DNA of 64,000 nucleotides, taken from Candidatus Reidiella endopervernicosa (GTDB lineage: Bacteria > Pseudomonadota > Gammaproteobacteria > GCF-013343005). The stretch's first letter is position 1, and each line of letters begins with the position of its first letter. A program made the translations under genes and the position numbers. This document shows, piece by piece, positions 38,065 to 47,650 of this stretch. The stretch is from assembly GCF_013343005.1 (NCBI RefSeq), contig NZ_CP054491.1, positions 992,001-1,056,000 of the forward strand, written 5' to 3'. The notes under the pieces were generated by a model. That model was not told where the DNA came from. It saw only the letters and a list, made by a program, of their open reading frames with translations, and searched no databases.

Positions 38065-39005
38065 GCGAGCAGCAGGTCGTAGTCCACATCGGGCTCTCCA
38101 AATGTGCCAGCACCTATCTCCAGAAGACGATCTTTCCGGGTATGGGTAACTACTCCAATGTCGCCTTCGCGCCGCGACGAGAGAAGTACCATCTCTTCTA
38201 CGATGGCATGACCCCCGACTCCTATCGGGAGATTGTCGCCCGTCACATGGTCAACCCAAATCCGAAGAGTCGCTGGCTGGTGCTCTCCTGTGAGGACTAC
38301 ACCGAGCTGATGTTCCAGGGTTTTGAGGATGTCTTCTACGATTGGGAGCGTGTTGGGCGTGAACACTACCGCTACTCCAATAAGATGATCGCTGAGAATA
38401 TCGCGCGTACCTATCCAGGGGCGAAGATCGTAGTGGTGATCCGAGAGCAGATCAGCTGGGCGATCAGCCGTTACAAGATGAACTACCGTGGTGGTAAGAC
38501 TTCGGCCGGTATCGATGAGCTGATGGCCGAGCCGCTGGAGGGTTACGATGTGATGGTGGAACGCTACCAGCGGCTGTTCGGGCGCGAGAATGTGCTGGTG
38601 ATGCCGCTTGAGATGATGCGTGAAGACCGGGACGGGTTTGTTAACCAGATCACCCGCTTTATTGGTGAAGAGCAGCGTGTCGATGCCCCCGATCTGGCGG
38701 TCAATGCGGCACCGGAGTTGCTGCGTACGGTGGAGTATGAGCGGCTGAAAAATCGCTGGCGGCTCAATATCCACCGCACCGGCTGGCTAACGATGCCGGG
38801 ACGTTTTCTGATCGGTGCCGTAGCTCGGCTGTTGGTCGGACTGACGAAGCCTACCTTCTATCTGAAATATGGCAGTGAGATCTACTCTGCTGCGCCTTCG
38901 GAGCAGGTCGTGGCTCGACTGCATCCGCTATTGGCGGAGAGTAACCGTAAGCTTGAGTCGCTGACCGGGCTGGAGTTGGCCAAGTATGGTTACATCGTCG
39001 ATTAA
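38061..39005 (+). CDS. sulfotransferase family protein
   Basis: A 314-residue protein with the two PAPS-binding motifs of sulfotransferases: a 5'-phosphosulfate loop HIGLSKCASTYLQ and a 3'-phosphate motif VVVIREQISWAISRYKM. No signal peptide is present. It would transfer a sulfo group from PAPS to a carbohydrate, probably the product of the coupled glycosyltransferase. It precedes the thiamine genes by 67 bases. Confidence 0.85.
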   Translation: MSEQQVVVHIGLSKCASTYLQKTIFPGMGNYSNVAFAPRREKYHLFYDGMTPDSYREIVARHMVNPNPKSRWLVLSCEDYTELMFQGFEDVFYDWERVGREHYRYSNKMIAENIARTYPGAKIVVVIREQISWAISRYKMNYRGGKTSAGIDELMAEPLEGYDVMVERYQRLFGRENVLVMPLEMMREDRDGFVNQITRFIGEEQRVDAPDLAVNAAPELLRTVEYERLKNRWRLNIHRTGWLTMPGRFLIGAVARLLVGLTKPTFYLKYGSEIYSAAPSEQVVARLHPLLAESNRKLESLTGLELAKYGYIVD

Positions 39006-39072
39006 CCCACCATCGGCACGGGGTGTTGTTGTAGAATGGTCGTCCGAGTTTTTGATTTCCGACTGAATACCT

Positions 39073-39279
39073 ATGAATATCACAGTTAACGGCGAGCCGC
39101 GTGAGATCCCCGACGGGAGCACACTGGCTGGATTGGTTGAGATTATGGACCTGCATGGGCGTCGTCTCGCGATCGAACTGAACCTTGAGATCGTACCGCG
39201 CAGCGAACACGAGAGTCAGGCGCTGCAGGATGGTGACCGGCTGGAGATTGTGCACGCCATTGGTGGCGGTTACCGTTAA
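39073..39279 (+). CDS. thiS: sulfur carrier protein ThiS
   Basis: A 68-residue ubiquitin-like protein (MNITVNGEPREIPDGSTLAGLVE, DGDRLEIVHAIGGG). ThiS carries sulfur as a C-terminal thiocarboxylate on Gly-Gly for thiazole formation by ThiG. Here two residues (Tyr-Arg) follow the GGG, so the diglycine is not terminal; either a protease trims it or the stop has been displaced by a base error. It is 38 bases before thiG, and I found no TPP riboswitch in the short upstream gap. Confidence 0.9.
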   Translation: MNITVNGEPREIPDGSTLAGLVEIMDLHGRRLAIELNLEIVPRSEHESQALQDGDRLEIVHAIGGGYR

Positions 39280-39317
39280 CCACCCGTCTTTCAAATAGCT
39301 AACTAGAAGATAGAGTA

Positions 39318-40118
39318 ATGACAGATTCCAAACTTTCAGCTGATAGCCCACTGGTGATTGCCGGGGTTGAGTACGGTTCACGCCTGCTGGTCGGTAGCGG
39401 CAAATATAAGGATCTCGAAGAGACCCGTCTGGCTACCGAGGCGAGTGGTGCCGAGATTATTACCGTGGCGATTCGTCGCACCAATATCGGCCAGAATCCC
39501 GATGAGCCCAATCTGCTTGATGTGGTGCCGCCTGAGAAATACACCATTCTGCCCAATACAGCCGGCTGTTATACCGCCGATGATGCGGTACGTACCTGTC
39601 GTCTGGCACGTGAGCTGCTTGATGGCCACGACCTGGTCAAGCTCGAAGTGCTCGGTGATGAGAAGACCCTCTTCCCTGATGTGGTCGAGACACTGAAGGC
39701 GGCCGAAACGCTGATCAATGACGGTTTTAAGGTGATGGTCTACACTACCGACGATCCAATCACTGCCAAGCGTCTCGAGGAGATGGGGTGTGTGGCGGTA
39801 ATGCCACTGGCTGCGCCAATCGGCTCTGGGCTCGGTATCCGCAACCCCTATAACATCCGTCTGATCATCGAGAACGCCAATGTGCCGATTCTGGTCGATG
39901 CCGGTGTCGGTACCGCCTCCGATGCGGCTGTGGCGATGGAGCTTGGCTGTGATGGTGTGCTGATGAATACAGCCATCGCCGGGGCAGGTAATCCGGTATT
40001 GATGGCCTCTGCGATGAAAAAGGCGATTGAGGCGGGCCGTGAGGCCTATCTGGCTGGGCGTATGCCGCGCAAGCTCTATGCAAGTGCCTCCAGTCCTATC
40101 GACGGAACCTTCTTCTGA
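39318..40118 (+). CDS. thiG: thiazole synthase ThiG
   Basis: A 266-residue TIM-barrel enzyme of normal length. It joins 1-deoxy-xylulose 5-phosphate, dehydroglycine and ThiS thiocarboxylate to make the thiazole of thiamine. The catalytic Lys lies in [17 protein letters not shown], and [12 protein letters not shown] and [15 protein letters not shown] form the phosphate-binding part. The order thiS-thiG-trmB is common in gammaproteobacteria. Confidence 0.96.
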   Translation: MTDSKLSADSPLVIAGVEYGSRLLVGSGKYKDLEETRLATEASGAEIITVAIRRTNIGQNPDEPNLLDVVPPEKYTILPNTAGCYTADDAVRTCRLARELLDGHDLVKLEVLGDEKTLFPDVVETLKAAETLINDGFKVMVYTTDDPITAKRLEEMGCVAVMPLAAPIGSGLGIRNPYNIRLIIENANVPILVDAGVGTASDAAVAMELGCDGVLMNTAIAGAGNPVLMASAMKKAIEAGREAYLAGRMPRKLYASASSPIDGTFF

Positions 40119-40154
40119 TTCTGCTTGGCACAAGGATGTGCCAGATATCCTCCC

Positions 40155-40831
40155 ATGAGTGACACCATTCGACGCATCCGCTCCTTTGTTCGCCGCGAGG
40201 GACGCTTTACCCCGGGGCAGCAGCAGGCGTGGGAGCGCTTGATGCCGCAGTTCGGCATTGAGTTTAGCGACCAGCCTCTCGATTTTGAGCGGCTATTCGG
40301 TCGGGATGCCCCCGTCACACTGGAGATCGGCTCCGGTAACGGCGAGACACTAGTCACCCTGGCTGCCGCCCATCCTGAAAACGACTACATCGGTATTGAG
40401 GTTCATCGCCCTGGTGTCGGACGACTGTTGCGCCGTATCGAGGAGCTGGAGCTGAGCAATGTGCGGGTGATCTGTCACGATGCGGTTGAGGTGGTGGAGA
40501 GGATGGTGCTCGATGCGTCGCTCGATGCGGTGTTGCTCTACTTTCCCGACCCGTGGCACAAGAAACGCCATACAAACGCCGTATCTGCAGCCCCCATTCG
40601 TCGCGCTGCTCTCCTCCAGACTCAAGGCCACTGGTCTCTTCCATCTGGCAACCGACTGGGAGGATTATGCCCACCATATGGTTAAGGTGCTGGAGGCGGA
40701 GCCGAGCCTGCATAACAGTGCCGGTAGCGGCGCTATGTTTCTCGTCCCGAAGAGCGCCCCTGACCAAATTCGAACAGCGTGGGCTTCGTTTGGGCCACGG
40801 TGTCTGGGACCTGATCTATACCAGGCAGTAA
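40155..40831 (+). CDS. trmB: tRNA (guanosine(46)-N7)-methyltransferase TrmB (frameshifted)
   Basis: The ATG at 40155 ([17 protein letters not shown]) is the usual TrmB start. [11 protein letters not shown] binds S-adenosylmethionine and [11 protein letters not shown] is the family signature. The frame breaks near 40572 (expected HNKRRI) and again near 40755; the correct C-terminus [19 protein letters not shown] is in the third frame and ends at 40831. Both breaks look like lost bases. The full length would be about 226 residues, as expected. The enzyme forms m7G46 in tRNA. Confidence 0.85.
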
Positions 40832-40953
40832 TCAAAATGTTGGATTTGGCGTAAGTAGTTGAAAAGATGTTACCGTCTGGAAACTAGCCTGTTCACGTTG
40901 ATGTACCCGCGCAATTTTGCGCTGATCTACTAATACTAATCTGAGCGGAAGAT

Positions 40954-42382
40954 ATGAAAATGAATTTACTGAGGCGGATGGCACTCATGATCGGGCTCTA
41001 TTTTATGCCCTTTATGAGTTGGGGGTCGACGGGCGCTGATCGGATCGACCTGACAACCAGCTCTACCGGGTATCTGGCGATAGCGATCTTTGTATTCGCC
41101 TACGCGCTGGTGATGGCGGAGGAGTTCCTCCATCTGCGCAAATCGAAGCCGGTGATCCTGGCTGCGGGTATCATCTGGGCGATGATCGCCTGGGTTTACG
41201 CCGGTACCGGCGATCATCACAGCGCCGAGATGGCGGTGCGCCACAATATTCTCGAGTTTGCCGAACTGTTCCTCTTCCTGCTGGCAGCGATGACCTATAT
41301 CAACGCAATGGCAGATCGCAAGGTCTTTGACTGGCTGCGCTCCTGGCTGATTAGTCGTGGTTATGGGCTGCGCAAACTCTTCTGGATGACCGGTATTCTC
41401 GCCTTCTTCATCTCGCCGATTGCCGATAACATGACCACTGCGCTGCTGATGTGTGCGGTAGTGCTGGCCGTTGGCGCGGGTAATCCGAAGTTTATCAGCA
41501 TCGCCTGTGTCAACATCGTTGTGGCCGCCAATGCCGGCGGTGCCTTCAGTCCATTTGGCGACATCACCACCCTGATGGTGTGGCAGAAGGGGGTTGAGAC
41601 GGCACAGGGTGTAGTCGACTTCTGGGCCTTCTTTGCACTGTTTATCCCTCAGTGGTCAACTACCTGGTGCCAGCGGCGATCATGCACTTCGCCGTCCCGA
41701 ATGAGCAGCCAACCGCCAGCGATGAGGCGGTAAAGATGGAGCGCGGCGGTAAGCGCATCATTGCTCTTTCTGCTTACCATTGCTACTGCGGTTTCGTTCC
41801 ATAACTTCCTCCACCTCCCGCCGATGCTCGGTATGATGACGGGCCTCGCCTACCTCAAGTTCTTTGGCTACTACCTGAAGAAGACCCATCGCCCGGAGGA
41901 TGGCAAGCAGGACTTCGAGGTCTCTGAAGCGGGTGATATCGTCACCTTTGATGTTTTCAAGAGTGTTCAGCGGGCGGAGGGGATACGTTGCTCTTCTTCT
42001 ATGGTGTAGTGCTCTGTGTGGGTGGTCTCGGCTTTATCGGCTATCTCGAGCTCGCCTCGCAGATGATGTATACCGACTGGGGTCCAACCAATGCCAACAT
42101 CATGGTTGGTGTGCTCTCGGCAATCGTCGATAACATTCCGGTGATGTTCGCTGTACTGACCATGATGCCCGACATGTCGATGGGGCAGTGGCTGCTGGTA
42201 ACTCTACCGCCGGTGTTGGTGGTAGCCTGCTATCAATTGGCTCAGCGGCCGGTGTGGCACTGATGGGGCAGGCACGCGGTTACTACACTTTCTTCGGCCA
42301 CCTGAAGTGGACATGGGCAATCGCGCTCGGTTATGCCGCCAGTATCGCCACCCATCTCTGGATCAACAGCGCTTACTTCTGA
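40954..42382 (+). CDS. nhaD: Na+/H+ antiporter NhaD type (multiple frameshifts)
   Basis: About 475 residues over several frames. The N-terminus has a signal-like helix, then many membrane helices; ISPIADNMTTALLMCAV and NAGGAFSPFGDITTLMVW are typical of NhaD and the ArsB/NhaD superfamily. Frame breaks occur near 41652, 41757, 41975 and 42225, after each of which recognisable sequence continues (for example AIVDNIPVMFAVLTM). It would export Na+ for H+ entry in an alkaline or marine setting. Terminator at 42411. Confidence 0.8.
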
Positions 42383-42410
42383 TTGATTCGCTAACGGAGT
42401 GATTTCAACG

Positions 42411-42432
42411 AGCGGCCTTCGGGCCGCTTTTT
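42411..42432 (+). terminator. rho-independent terminator of nhaD
   Basis: AGCGGCC (42411-42417) and GGCCGCT (42422-42428) around loop TTCG, followed by TTTT. Confidence 0.9.
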
Positions 42433-42448
42433 ATGTCCAGGGATGGAC

Positions 42449-42552
42449 GGTATGCCGCGGGTGCAGGGATGCACAAGAGTGGCGATGTACAGAGATGGGT
42501 GGTATGCCGCGGGTGCAGGGATGCACAAGAGCGGCGATGTCCAGGACGCCTG
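42449..42552. repeat. 52-bp direct repeat, about two units
   Basis: GGTATGCCGCGGGTGCAGGG begins at 42449 and again at 42501. Each unit contains the small dyad GTGCAGGGATGCAC and ends AAGAG(T/C)GGCGATGT. Only one further degenerate unit is hinted at on the left. Confidence 0.8.
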
Positions 42553-42565
42553 CAGGGATAGGTGT

Positions 42566-42594
42566 GCCGATAGCGTCGGGAACGTGCTATCGGC
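42566..42594. other. perfect 9-bp hairpin in the intergenic repeat region
   Basis: GCCGATAGC (42566-42574) pairs with GCTATCGGC (42586-42594) around an 11-base loop. A related but decayed sequence (ATCGATAGCGTCTGGA) occurs again near 42680. Confidence 0.6.
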
Positions 42595-42916
42595 TGTTTG
42601 GGTCTAGATGGAGGTGGTAGCTCTGTTTTTGTGTGGGAGCAGTGATGTCTATGGAAGCTTGCTGGGAAGTAGGCGTATCGATAGCGTCTGGAGTGCATTT
42701 TAACGGGAGCATTGCTAGAGGTGGTTCTTGTGCTGTTGGCGCAAGAGCGACGAGATCCAAGGGAGGTGGGGTGTTGTCGTTACAGGATGGATCGCCTATC
42801 AAAGACTTAAGCGTGTGCTGATCAATATGGTTGGCGGTAGCGATGTTCTAATCTGAAACGGGACCTTACTGGAGAGGCCCTCTCGTAACGGGACGTTATA
42901 GACATTACCCATAAAA

Positions 42917-42932
42917 GCGGCCCGAAGGCCGC
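42917..42932 (-). terminator. terminator of sulP
   Basis: GCGGCC (42917-42922) and GGCCGC (42927-42932) around CGAA; on the - strand it is followed by TTTTAT. Confidence 0.8.
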
Positions 42933-42951
42933 CTTATAGTTGAGCTTTCGG

Positions 42952-44739
42952 CTACGCCTTCTCAGGCATCAATGGACAGAAATTGCCCTCATCGCCGTAA
43001 GGATTGATCTGGTCGTAGATAGCAGAGAGTGCCTGGTCCTCGGTGGCGTAGATATTGCCGCTGCCGAGTATCTCGTAAAGGCCGGTGTGGCGCATCACAT
43101 CAAGTACCTGGCGTTTGAGGCCAGAGACCACCATGAAGATGCCGTTACCACGCAGGCGTTCGATCAGGTGACGCAGCACCTCTTCGCCCGAGGCGTCCAT
43201 CTCATTGATGCCATCACCCACAACCAAAACATAACGTGCGCTGGGCTTGTCAGCTACTGCGGCGAGGATGGTGTCTTCGAAATAGGCGACGTTGGCGAAG
43301 TAGAGTGAACCGTCGAAGCGAATCAGGATGATACGCTCATCGGTGGGAAGCTCCGGATAGACTCGTAGGTCACGCAGGGTGCCATCCTCAAAACGACCAA
43401 GTTGGGCAACGCGTGGGCTTATGGTGCGGTAGAGGTAGAGCAGGATGGCTAGACCAGCACCGACCATGATGCCTTTGTCGAGATGTGGAGCGAAGCCAAG
43501 GGTGGCGACAAAGGTGACGATTGAGGCAATACCATCATGCTTGCTGGCGTGCCAGGCGTGGATTACAGCCTTGAAGTTGATCAGGCCGATAACCGCCATG
43601 ATGATTACAGCAGCCAGTACCGCCTTGGGCAGGTGGTAGAGCAGTGGGGTAAGAAAGAGCAGGGTAATGACCACGATTACGCCGGTGAAGACTGAGGACA
43701 TACCGGTCTTCGCGCCTGCGCCGAGGTTGACCGCAGAGCGGGAGAAGGAGCCGGATGCCGGGTAGGACTGGAAGAAACTACCAGTGATGTTGCCGAGCCC
43801 CTGACCGATCAGTTCCTGATTGGGATCGATACGATCCTTGGTCTTGGCAGCCATCGCCTTGGCAATCGAGATTGCCTCCATGAAACCGACCAGTGAGATC
43901 ACGATTGCGCTGGTGATGAGGGTGCCCATCATGTCGAGATCGAAGGTTGGCATGGTGAAGGAGGGCAGACCCTCGGGGATGGTGCCGACCACGGCACCGG
44001 GGCGCATTGCTTCATAACCGACCATCCAGCTCACTACGATGGTACCGGCAACGGCAACCAGAACGCCGGGAATCTTCGGCAGATACTTCTTGAAACCCCA
44101 CAGGATCAAGATCGCGCTAGCACCAAACAGGAACGTTGGAATGTGGGTGTGATCGGGAACCTGCTGAATCACCCCCCAGATATCGTTAACGAAGCTTTCA
44201 CTGCGCTCTTTGCTCACGCCGAAGATCTTGTTTAGCTGCGACAGGCCGATGATCATCGCGGCAGCGTTGGTGAAGCCGACAATAACGGGGTGGGAGAGGA
44301 AGTTGACGATAACGCCAAGCTTAAACACGCCGAGGAAAAGTTGGAAGGTGCCGACCAGAAAGGCGAGCAGGATAGCGAGCGGCGCATAGATGCTGATCAT
44401 CTGCGCTTCGGTCATGGCACCCGGATCTCCAACCAGAGGGATGATCGCCGAGGCGGTCAGTAGTGATACCACCGCCACCGGACCTGTAGCCAGCTGCTTT
44501 GAAGAGCCCCAAAGTGCCGCGATGATCACCGGCATAAAGGAGATGTAGAGACCGTAGTATGGGGGGAGTCCAGCCAGCTGCGCATAGGCCATCGACTGGG
44601 GGATCAGTACCAAGGCAACGGTAATGCCTGCGATCAGATCAGCACGGATGGTGGTTGGGTTTTTTGCTTCTCCCAACCAGTTCATGAATGGCAGGAGTTT
44701 CATCCAGGGTTTTGTTTCGGACTGCTCTGACTCGCTCAC
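42952..44739 (-). CDS. SulP family inorganic anion transporter with STAS domain
   Basis: About 595 residues from GTG 44739; the frame remains open to 45489 but that part lies under prk. Residues 30-430 contain the membrane domain with IAGITVALVLIPQSMAYAQLAG and PYYGLYISF, the SulP signature, and the C-terminal STAS domain contains GDGINEMDASGEEVLRHLIERL, with Asp where some STAS domains have a phosphorylated Ser. Substrates in the family include sulfate, bicarbonate and chloride. Location opposite phosphoribulokinase makes bicarbonate uptake for CO2 fixation an attractive possibility, though sulfate is equally possible for a sulfur oxidiser. Confidence 0.9.
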   Translation of the reverse strand: MSESEQSETKPWMKLLPFMNWLGEAKNPTTIRADLIAGITVALVLIPQSMAYAQLAGLPPYYGLYISFMPVIIAALWGSSKQLATGPVAVVSLLTASAIIPLVGDPGAMTEAQMISIYAPLAILLAFLVGTFQLFLGVFKLGVIVNFLSHPVIVGFTNAAAMIIGLSQLNKIFGVSKERSESFVNDIWGVIQQVPDHTHIPTFLFGASAILILWGFKKYLPKIPGVLVAVAGTIVVSWMVGYEAMRPGAVVGTIPEGLPSFTMPTFDLDMMGTLITSAIVISLVGFMEAISIAKAMAAKTKDRIDPNQELIGQGLGNITGSFFQSYPASGSFSRSAVNLGAGAKTGMSSVFTGVIVVITLLFLTPLLYHLPKAVLAAVIIMAVIGLINFKAVIHAWHASKHDGIASIVTFVATLGFAPHLDKGIMVGAGLAILLYLYRTISPRVAQLGRFEDGTLRDLRVYPELPTDERIILIRFDGSLYFANVAYFEDTILAAVADKPSARYVLVVGDGINEMDASGEEVLRHLIERLRGNGIFMVVSGLKRQVLDVMRHTGLYEILGSGNIYATEDQALSAIYDQINPYGDEGNFCPLMPEKA

Positions 44740-45066
44740 TATGGGCCTCTTATGCGTTTTTAAGTTATCGATCAAAGGGTTTCGGTTAACCGCGTATCTT
44801 AAACTAGTAGCCCGCCTCTTTATAGTGGTTGTCTCCTCGGAGATAGTATTGCATCGCTCATAACCCAGTTTAAAAGTCAGAATTTGGTGTATTTTTGTGG
44901 CCGAAAATGGTTCAATTGACGGCTTCGTGTCGCAGTCTAGTGCGGCACAGACCGAATTTGGGTGGCCTCCATAGTAAATATGTTTGGGGGTGCACTGGGA
45001 GCACGCTGGATATTCCGCGTACCCAATTATTAGTTTTGAATTGAATAAAAAGTTAAGGAGATTGAT
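44740..45066. promoter_or_regulatory. shared control region of sulP and prk
   Basis: 327 bases between divergent genes. The last bases hold a strong ribosome site AAGGAG (45055-45060) six bases before prk. The region is AT-rich; I could not assign a confident promoter or CbbR site. Confidence 0.5.
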
Positions 45067-45960
45067 ATGTCTGCCAAGCATCCCGTTGTTGCGGTTACCG
45101 GTTCTTCCGGTGCAGGTACTACCACTGTAAAGAACGCCTTCGAGCACATTTTCTATCGTGAGAACATCAAGCCGCTGGTTGTTGAGGGTGACTCGTTCCA
45201 CTGCTTTGATCGTGCTGCGATGAAAGAGGCGATGGCCAAGGCTGAGTCTGAGGGTAACCGTTACTTCAGCCACTTCGGTCCTGAGGCCAACCACTTCGAT
45301 AAGATCGCCGAGACCTTCAAGTCCTACAGCGAGACCGGTACCTGCAAGCGTCGCTACTACATCCACAGCGATGAAGAGGCGGTTGAGCACAACGCACGTC
45401 TTGGGGGTACCGACTACACTGCCGGTCAGTTCACTCCCTGGGATGATATTACTGAAGAGACCGACCTGCTCTTCTATGAGGGTCTGCACGGTTGTGCGAA
45501 GGATGGCAACGCGGATGTCTCCAAGTACGCAGATCTGAAAATCGGCGTTGTACCGATCGTTAACCTGGAGTGGATCCAGAAGATCTTCCGTGATAATGCA
45601 CAGCGCGGTTACTCGGCTGAGGCAATTGTAGATACTATTCTGCGTCGCATGCCTGACTACATGAACTACATTACCCCGCAGTTTTCACGCACCGACATCA
45701 ACTTCCAGCGTGTACCGACTGTTGATACCTCAAACCCTTTCATCGCGCGCGATATCCCGACGCCTGATGAGAGCTTTGTGGTTATCCGCTTTAAGGATCC
45801 GAAGAAGTACAACGTTAACTTCCAGTATCTGCAGAGCATGATTAAGGACAGCTTTATGTCTCGTCGTAACACCCTGGTTGTTCCGGGTGGCAAGATGGGC
45901 TTTGCGATGGAGATCATCCTGACCCCAATTATGGAAGAGATGATGGCCAAGCGCGGTTAA
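45067..45960 (+). CDS. prk: phosphoribulokinase
   Basis: A 297-residue enzyme of the proteobacterial type. VAVTGSSGAGTTTVKNAFEHI gives the P-loop and DSFHCFDRAAMKEAM the ribulose-5-phosphate site. It phosphorylates ribulose 5-phosphate to ribulose 1,5-bisphosphate with ATP, the reaction specific to the Calvin cycle, so the organism most likely fixes CO2. Codon use is strongly biased and the Shine-Dalgarno is ideal, indicating high expression. RpiA, encoded at 60.3 kb, supplies a precursor pathway step. Rubisco genes are not in this window. Confidence 0.96.
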   Translation: MSAKHPVVAVTGSSGAGTTTVKNAFEHIFYRENIKPLVVEGDSFHCFDRAAMKEAMAKAESEGNRYFSHFGPEANHFDKIAETFKSYSETGTCKRRYYIHSDEEAVEHNARLGGTDYTAGQFTPWDDITEETDLLFYEGLHGCAKDGNADVSKYADLKIGVVPIVNLEWIQKIFRDNAQRGYSAEAIVDTILRRMPDYMNYITPQFSRTDINFQRVPTVDTSNPFIARDIPTPDESFVVIRFKDPKKYNVNFQYLQSMIKDSFMSRRNTLVVPGGKMGFAMEIILTPIMEEMMAKRG

Positions 45961-45972
45961 TCGCTTCCGTTT

Positions 45973-46010
45973 AAAAAGGCCCGTTCAGCTCAGGTTGAAC
46001 GGGCCTTTTT
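45973..46010 (+). terminator. strong terminator of prk
   Basis: AAAAAGGCCCGTTCA (45973-45987) pairs with TGAACGGGCCTTTTT (45996-46010), a 15-bp stem with its own A and T runs, likely active both ways. Confidence 0.93.
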
Positions 46011-46185
46011 ATTGCCTGCTGATAGTTAGTTAACACAATTGCTGGGTGTTTTAGTGGCTTTTTTAGTAAAGATTTATGGGTACGACGATGAGTTAGTGTA
46101 TTATCCATTTACGAAGTAGGTCTTAGGAAGCAGGAACGGACTACGGATTGGTTGAGAACAACAATAAGATAGTTAGGACAGCAGT

Positions 46186-47040
46186 TTGATCTCCAGTTTG
46201 CACGACAAAATTATCTCCCTTGATGGGCTTCCGATCATGCCTGATGCTGCGCGTCAGTTGCTCTATATACGGAATGATCCGCACGCGGGTGCCTACGAAC
46301 TTGCCCAGATCATAGAGCAGGACCCGGCGCTGACAGCGCAGGTGCTGCGTTACGCCAACTCCCCCATGTTTGCACGTCGCGGTGATATCGATTCTATCCA
46401 GGCCGCAGTTGCGCGGGTGCTTGGTTTTGATTTTGTGCTGCATCTCGCGCTGGGCATGCTGGTTGGTAGTAGCATGAAAACAGCGCCCGTGAAGATTGCC
46501 GGTATGTCGCTATGGGAGCATGCAGTCTACAGCGCGCAACTGTCGCAGCGGCTGGCTGAGGAGATGCCAATGTCGCATCGGCCGCAGCCGGGTGTGGTCT
46601 ATCTGGCGGGGCTGCTGCACGATATTGGTCATCTGATGTTTGCCTATCTTTTCCCTGAGCGAATGGCAGAGTTCTCTGCGTCAATTAATGAGCATCCAGA
46701 GCAGACGGTCTTGGAGCGTGAGGCATCACTGTTTGAAATGAGCCATGCAGAGTGTGGTGCCCTGTTGCTTGATGTCTGGGGGCTGCCACAGGAGTTGGTC
46801 GCCGCAGCCCGATATCATCATGACTGTTTCTTTTCTGGTGAGCATGAGGCGATCACAAGGATAGTGTTGCTCTCTGATCGATTGCTGATGCAAATTGAGC
46901 AGAGCGATGCTGAGGGAGTGGAGCTGCCAGAGCAGGTGATTGCGGCACTTGGCCTCACTCAAGAGCAGATCAATAGGGTCTGGGATGGGCTTCTGGAACA
47001 GCGTGACGGACTTGATGCGATGGTTAAATTGTTTGCTTAA
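46186..47040 (+). CDS. HDOD domain-containing protein
   Basis: A 284-residue cytosolic protein (TTG start at 46186). LPIMPDAARQLLYIRNDPHAGAYELAQIIEQDPALTAQVLRYANSPMF is the HDOD N-terminal helix set and the HD-like part contains YLAGLLHDIGHLMF and RYHHD. HDOD proteins are signalling scaffolds related to HD hydrolases, often linked to c-di-GMP and two-component systems; here the HD pair is present, so hydrolase function is not excluded. The gene is monocistronic. Confidence 0.85.
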   Translation: MISSLHDKIISLDGLPIMPDAARQLLYIRNDPHAGAYELAQIIEQDPALTAQVLRYANSPMFARRGDIDSIQAAVARVLGFDFVLHLALGMLVGSSMKTAPVKIAGMSLWEHAVYSAQLSQRLAEEMPMSHRPQPGVVYLAGLLHDIGHLMFAYLFPERMAEFSASINEHPEQTVLEREASLFEMSHAECGALLLDVWGLPQELVAAARYHHDCFFSGEHEAITRIVLLSDRLLMQIEQSDAEGVELPEQVIAALGLTQEQINRVWDGLLEQRDGLDAMVKLFA

Positions 47041-47183
47041 GAGTTCCTGGTAACCGATCAGATCTTGCGCTGCCGCGCGATATGACAACATAACAACGGT
47101 CTCGTTCAATTCATCACGCCTCAACCTCGCGGAGAAGCTGCCGATATTCATATTAGAAGTCGATTCTGATTTGGAGGTGTGTG

Positions 47184-47414
47184 ATGGCTCATTTTGATAT
47201 GGCTGAGAGTGATCTTCCGCTTGAGTGTTCCGGGGGTGAGAAGAGTGAAATTGCCTACATCGATGGCAATGGCTGGGTGCCTGAGCTGGCTCGGTTGGCA
47301 ATGCAAGAGCCAGAAGCGCATCTGCATCACGAAAGTCCCTCCATATCGCACCCTCTAGCGGCTGTAGATCCTGATCATTTTTTGGGGCTGATGCGTGATC
47401 TAGAGGGAAATTAG
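47184..47414 (+). CDS. small acidic hypothetical protein
   Basis: A 76-residue acidic protein, starting at ATG 47184 after GGAGGT (a GTG at 47181 is adjacent). It has no membrane helix or recognisable motif; one Cys and several His occur. It is followed by a terminator, which supports a real gene. Family unknown. Confidence 0.5.
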   Translation: MAHFDMAESDLPLECSGGEKSEIAYIDGNGWVPELARLAMQEPEAHLHHESPSISHPLAAVDPDHFLGLMRDLEGN

Positions 47415-47520
47415 ATTAAATTCAACTTGGGGGTTGACACTAGGAGTGGAATATTAGAAAATTCTTACATGCTGATCTTTCAGCTGACTCCTCCATCCTC
47501 CTTTGGTGGATATTTTTTAC

Positions 47521-47553
47521 GCGCGGCTCCTCACTTTGGCCGCGCTTTTTTTT
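47521..47553 (+). terminator. rho-independent terminator
   Basis: GCGCGGC (47521-47527) and GCCGCGC (47539-47545) with an 11-base loop and eight T. Confidence 0.93.
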
Positions 47554-47650
47554 GTCTGAAATTCAGGTGTCAGAAAGATCTTGTGTGAAGGGGGGGTCTT
47601 GGGTAATATACCCGGCTCTTTCTCAGGCTCTTGTTACGGGATAAGGCAAC

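Larger units (their letters stand above)
42383..42951. other. 569-base non-coding region with repeats and hairpins
   Basis: Between convergent nhaD and sulP. It contains terminators at both ends, a 52-base direct repeat and a 9-bp hairpin. Short ORFs here are low-complexity and are not convincing genes. Confidence 0.6.

Noticed and set aside
39006-39072. TPP riboswitch ahead of thiS
   Set aside because: The gap of 67 bases lacks the conserved CUGAGA and ACCUGAUC-type elements and is too short.
42449-42552. CRISPR array
   Set aside because: Only two direct units with no unique spacers and no cas genes in the window.
44740-45489. A 250-residue N-terminal extension of the SulP protein
   Set aside because: It lies antisense to prk and through the divergent promoter region, has no transporter character, and SulP proteins start near the GTG at 44739.
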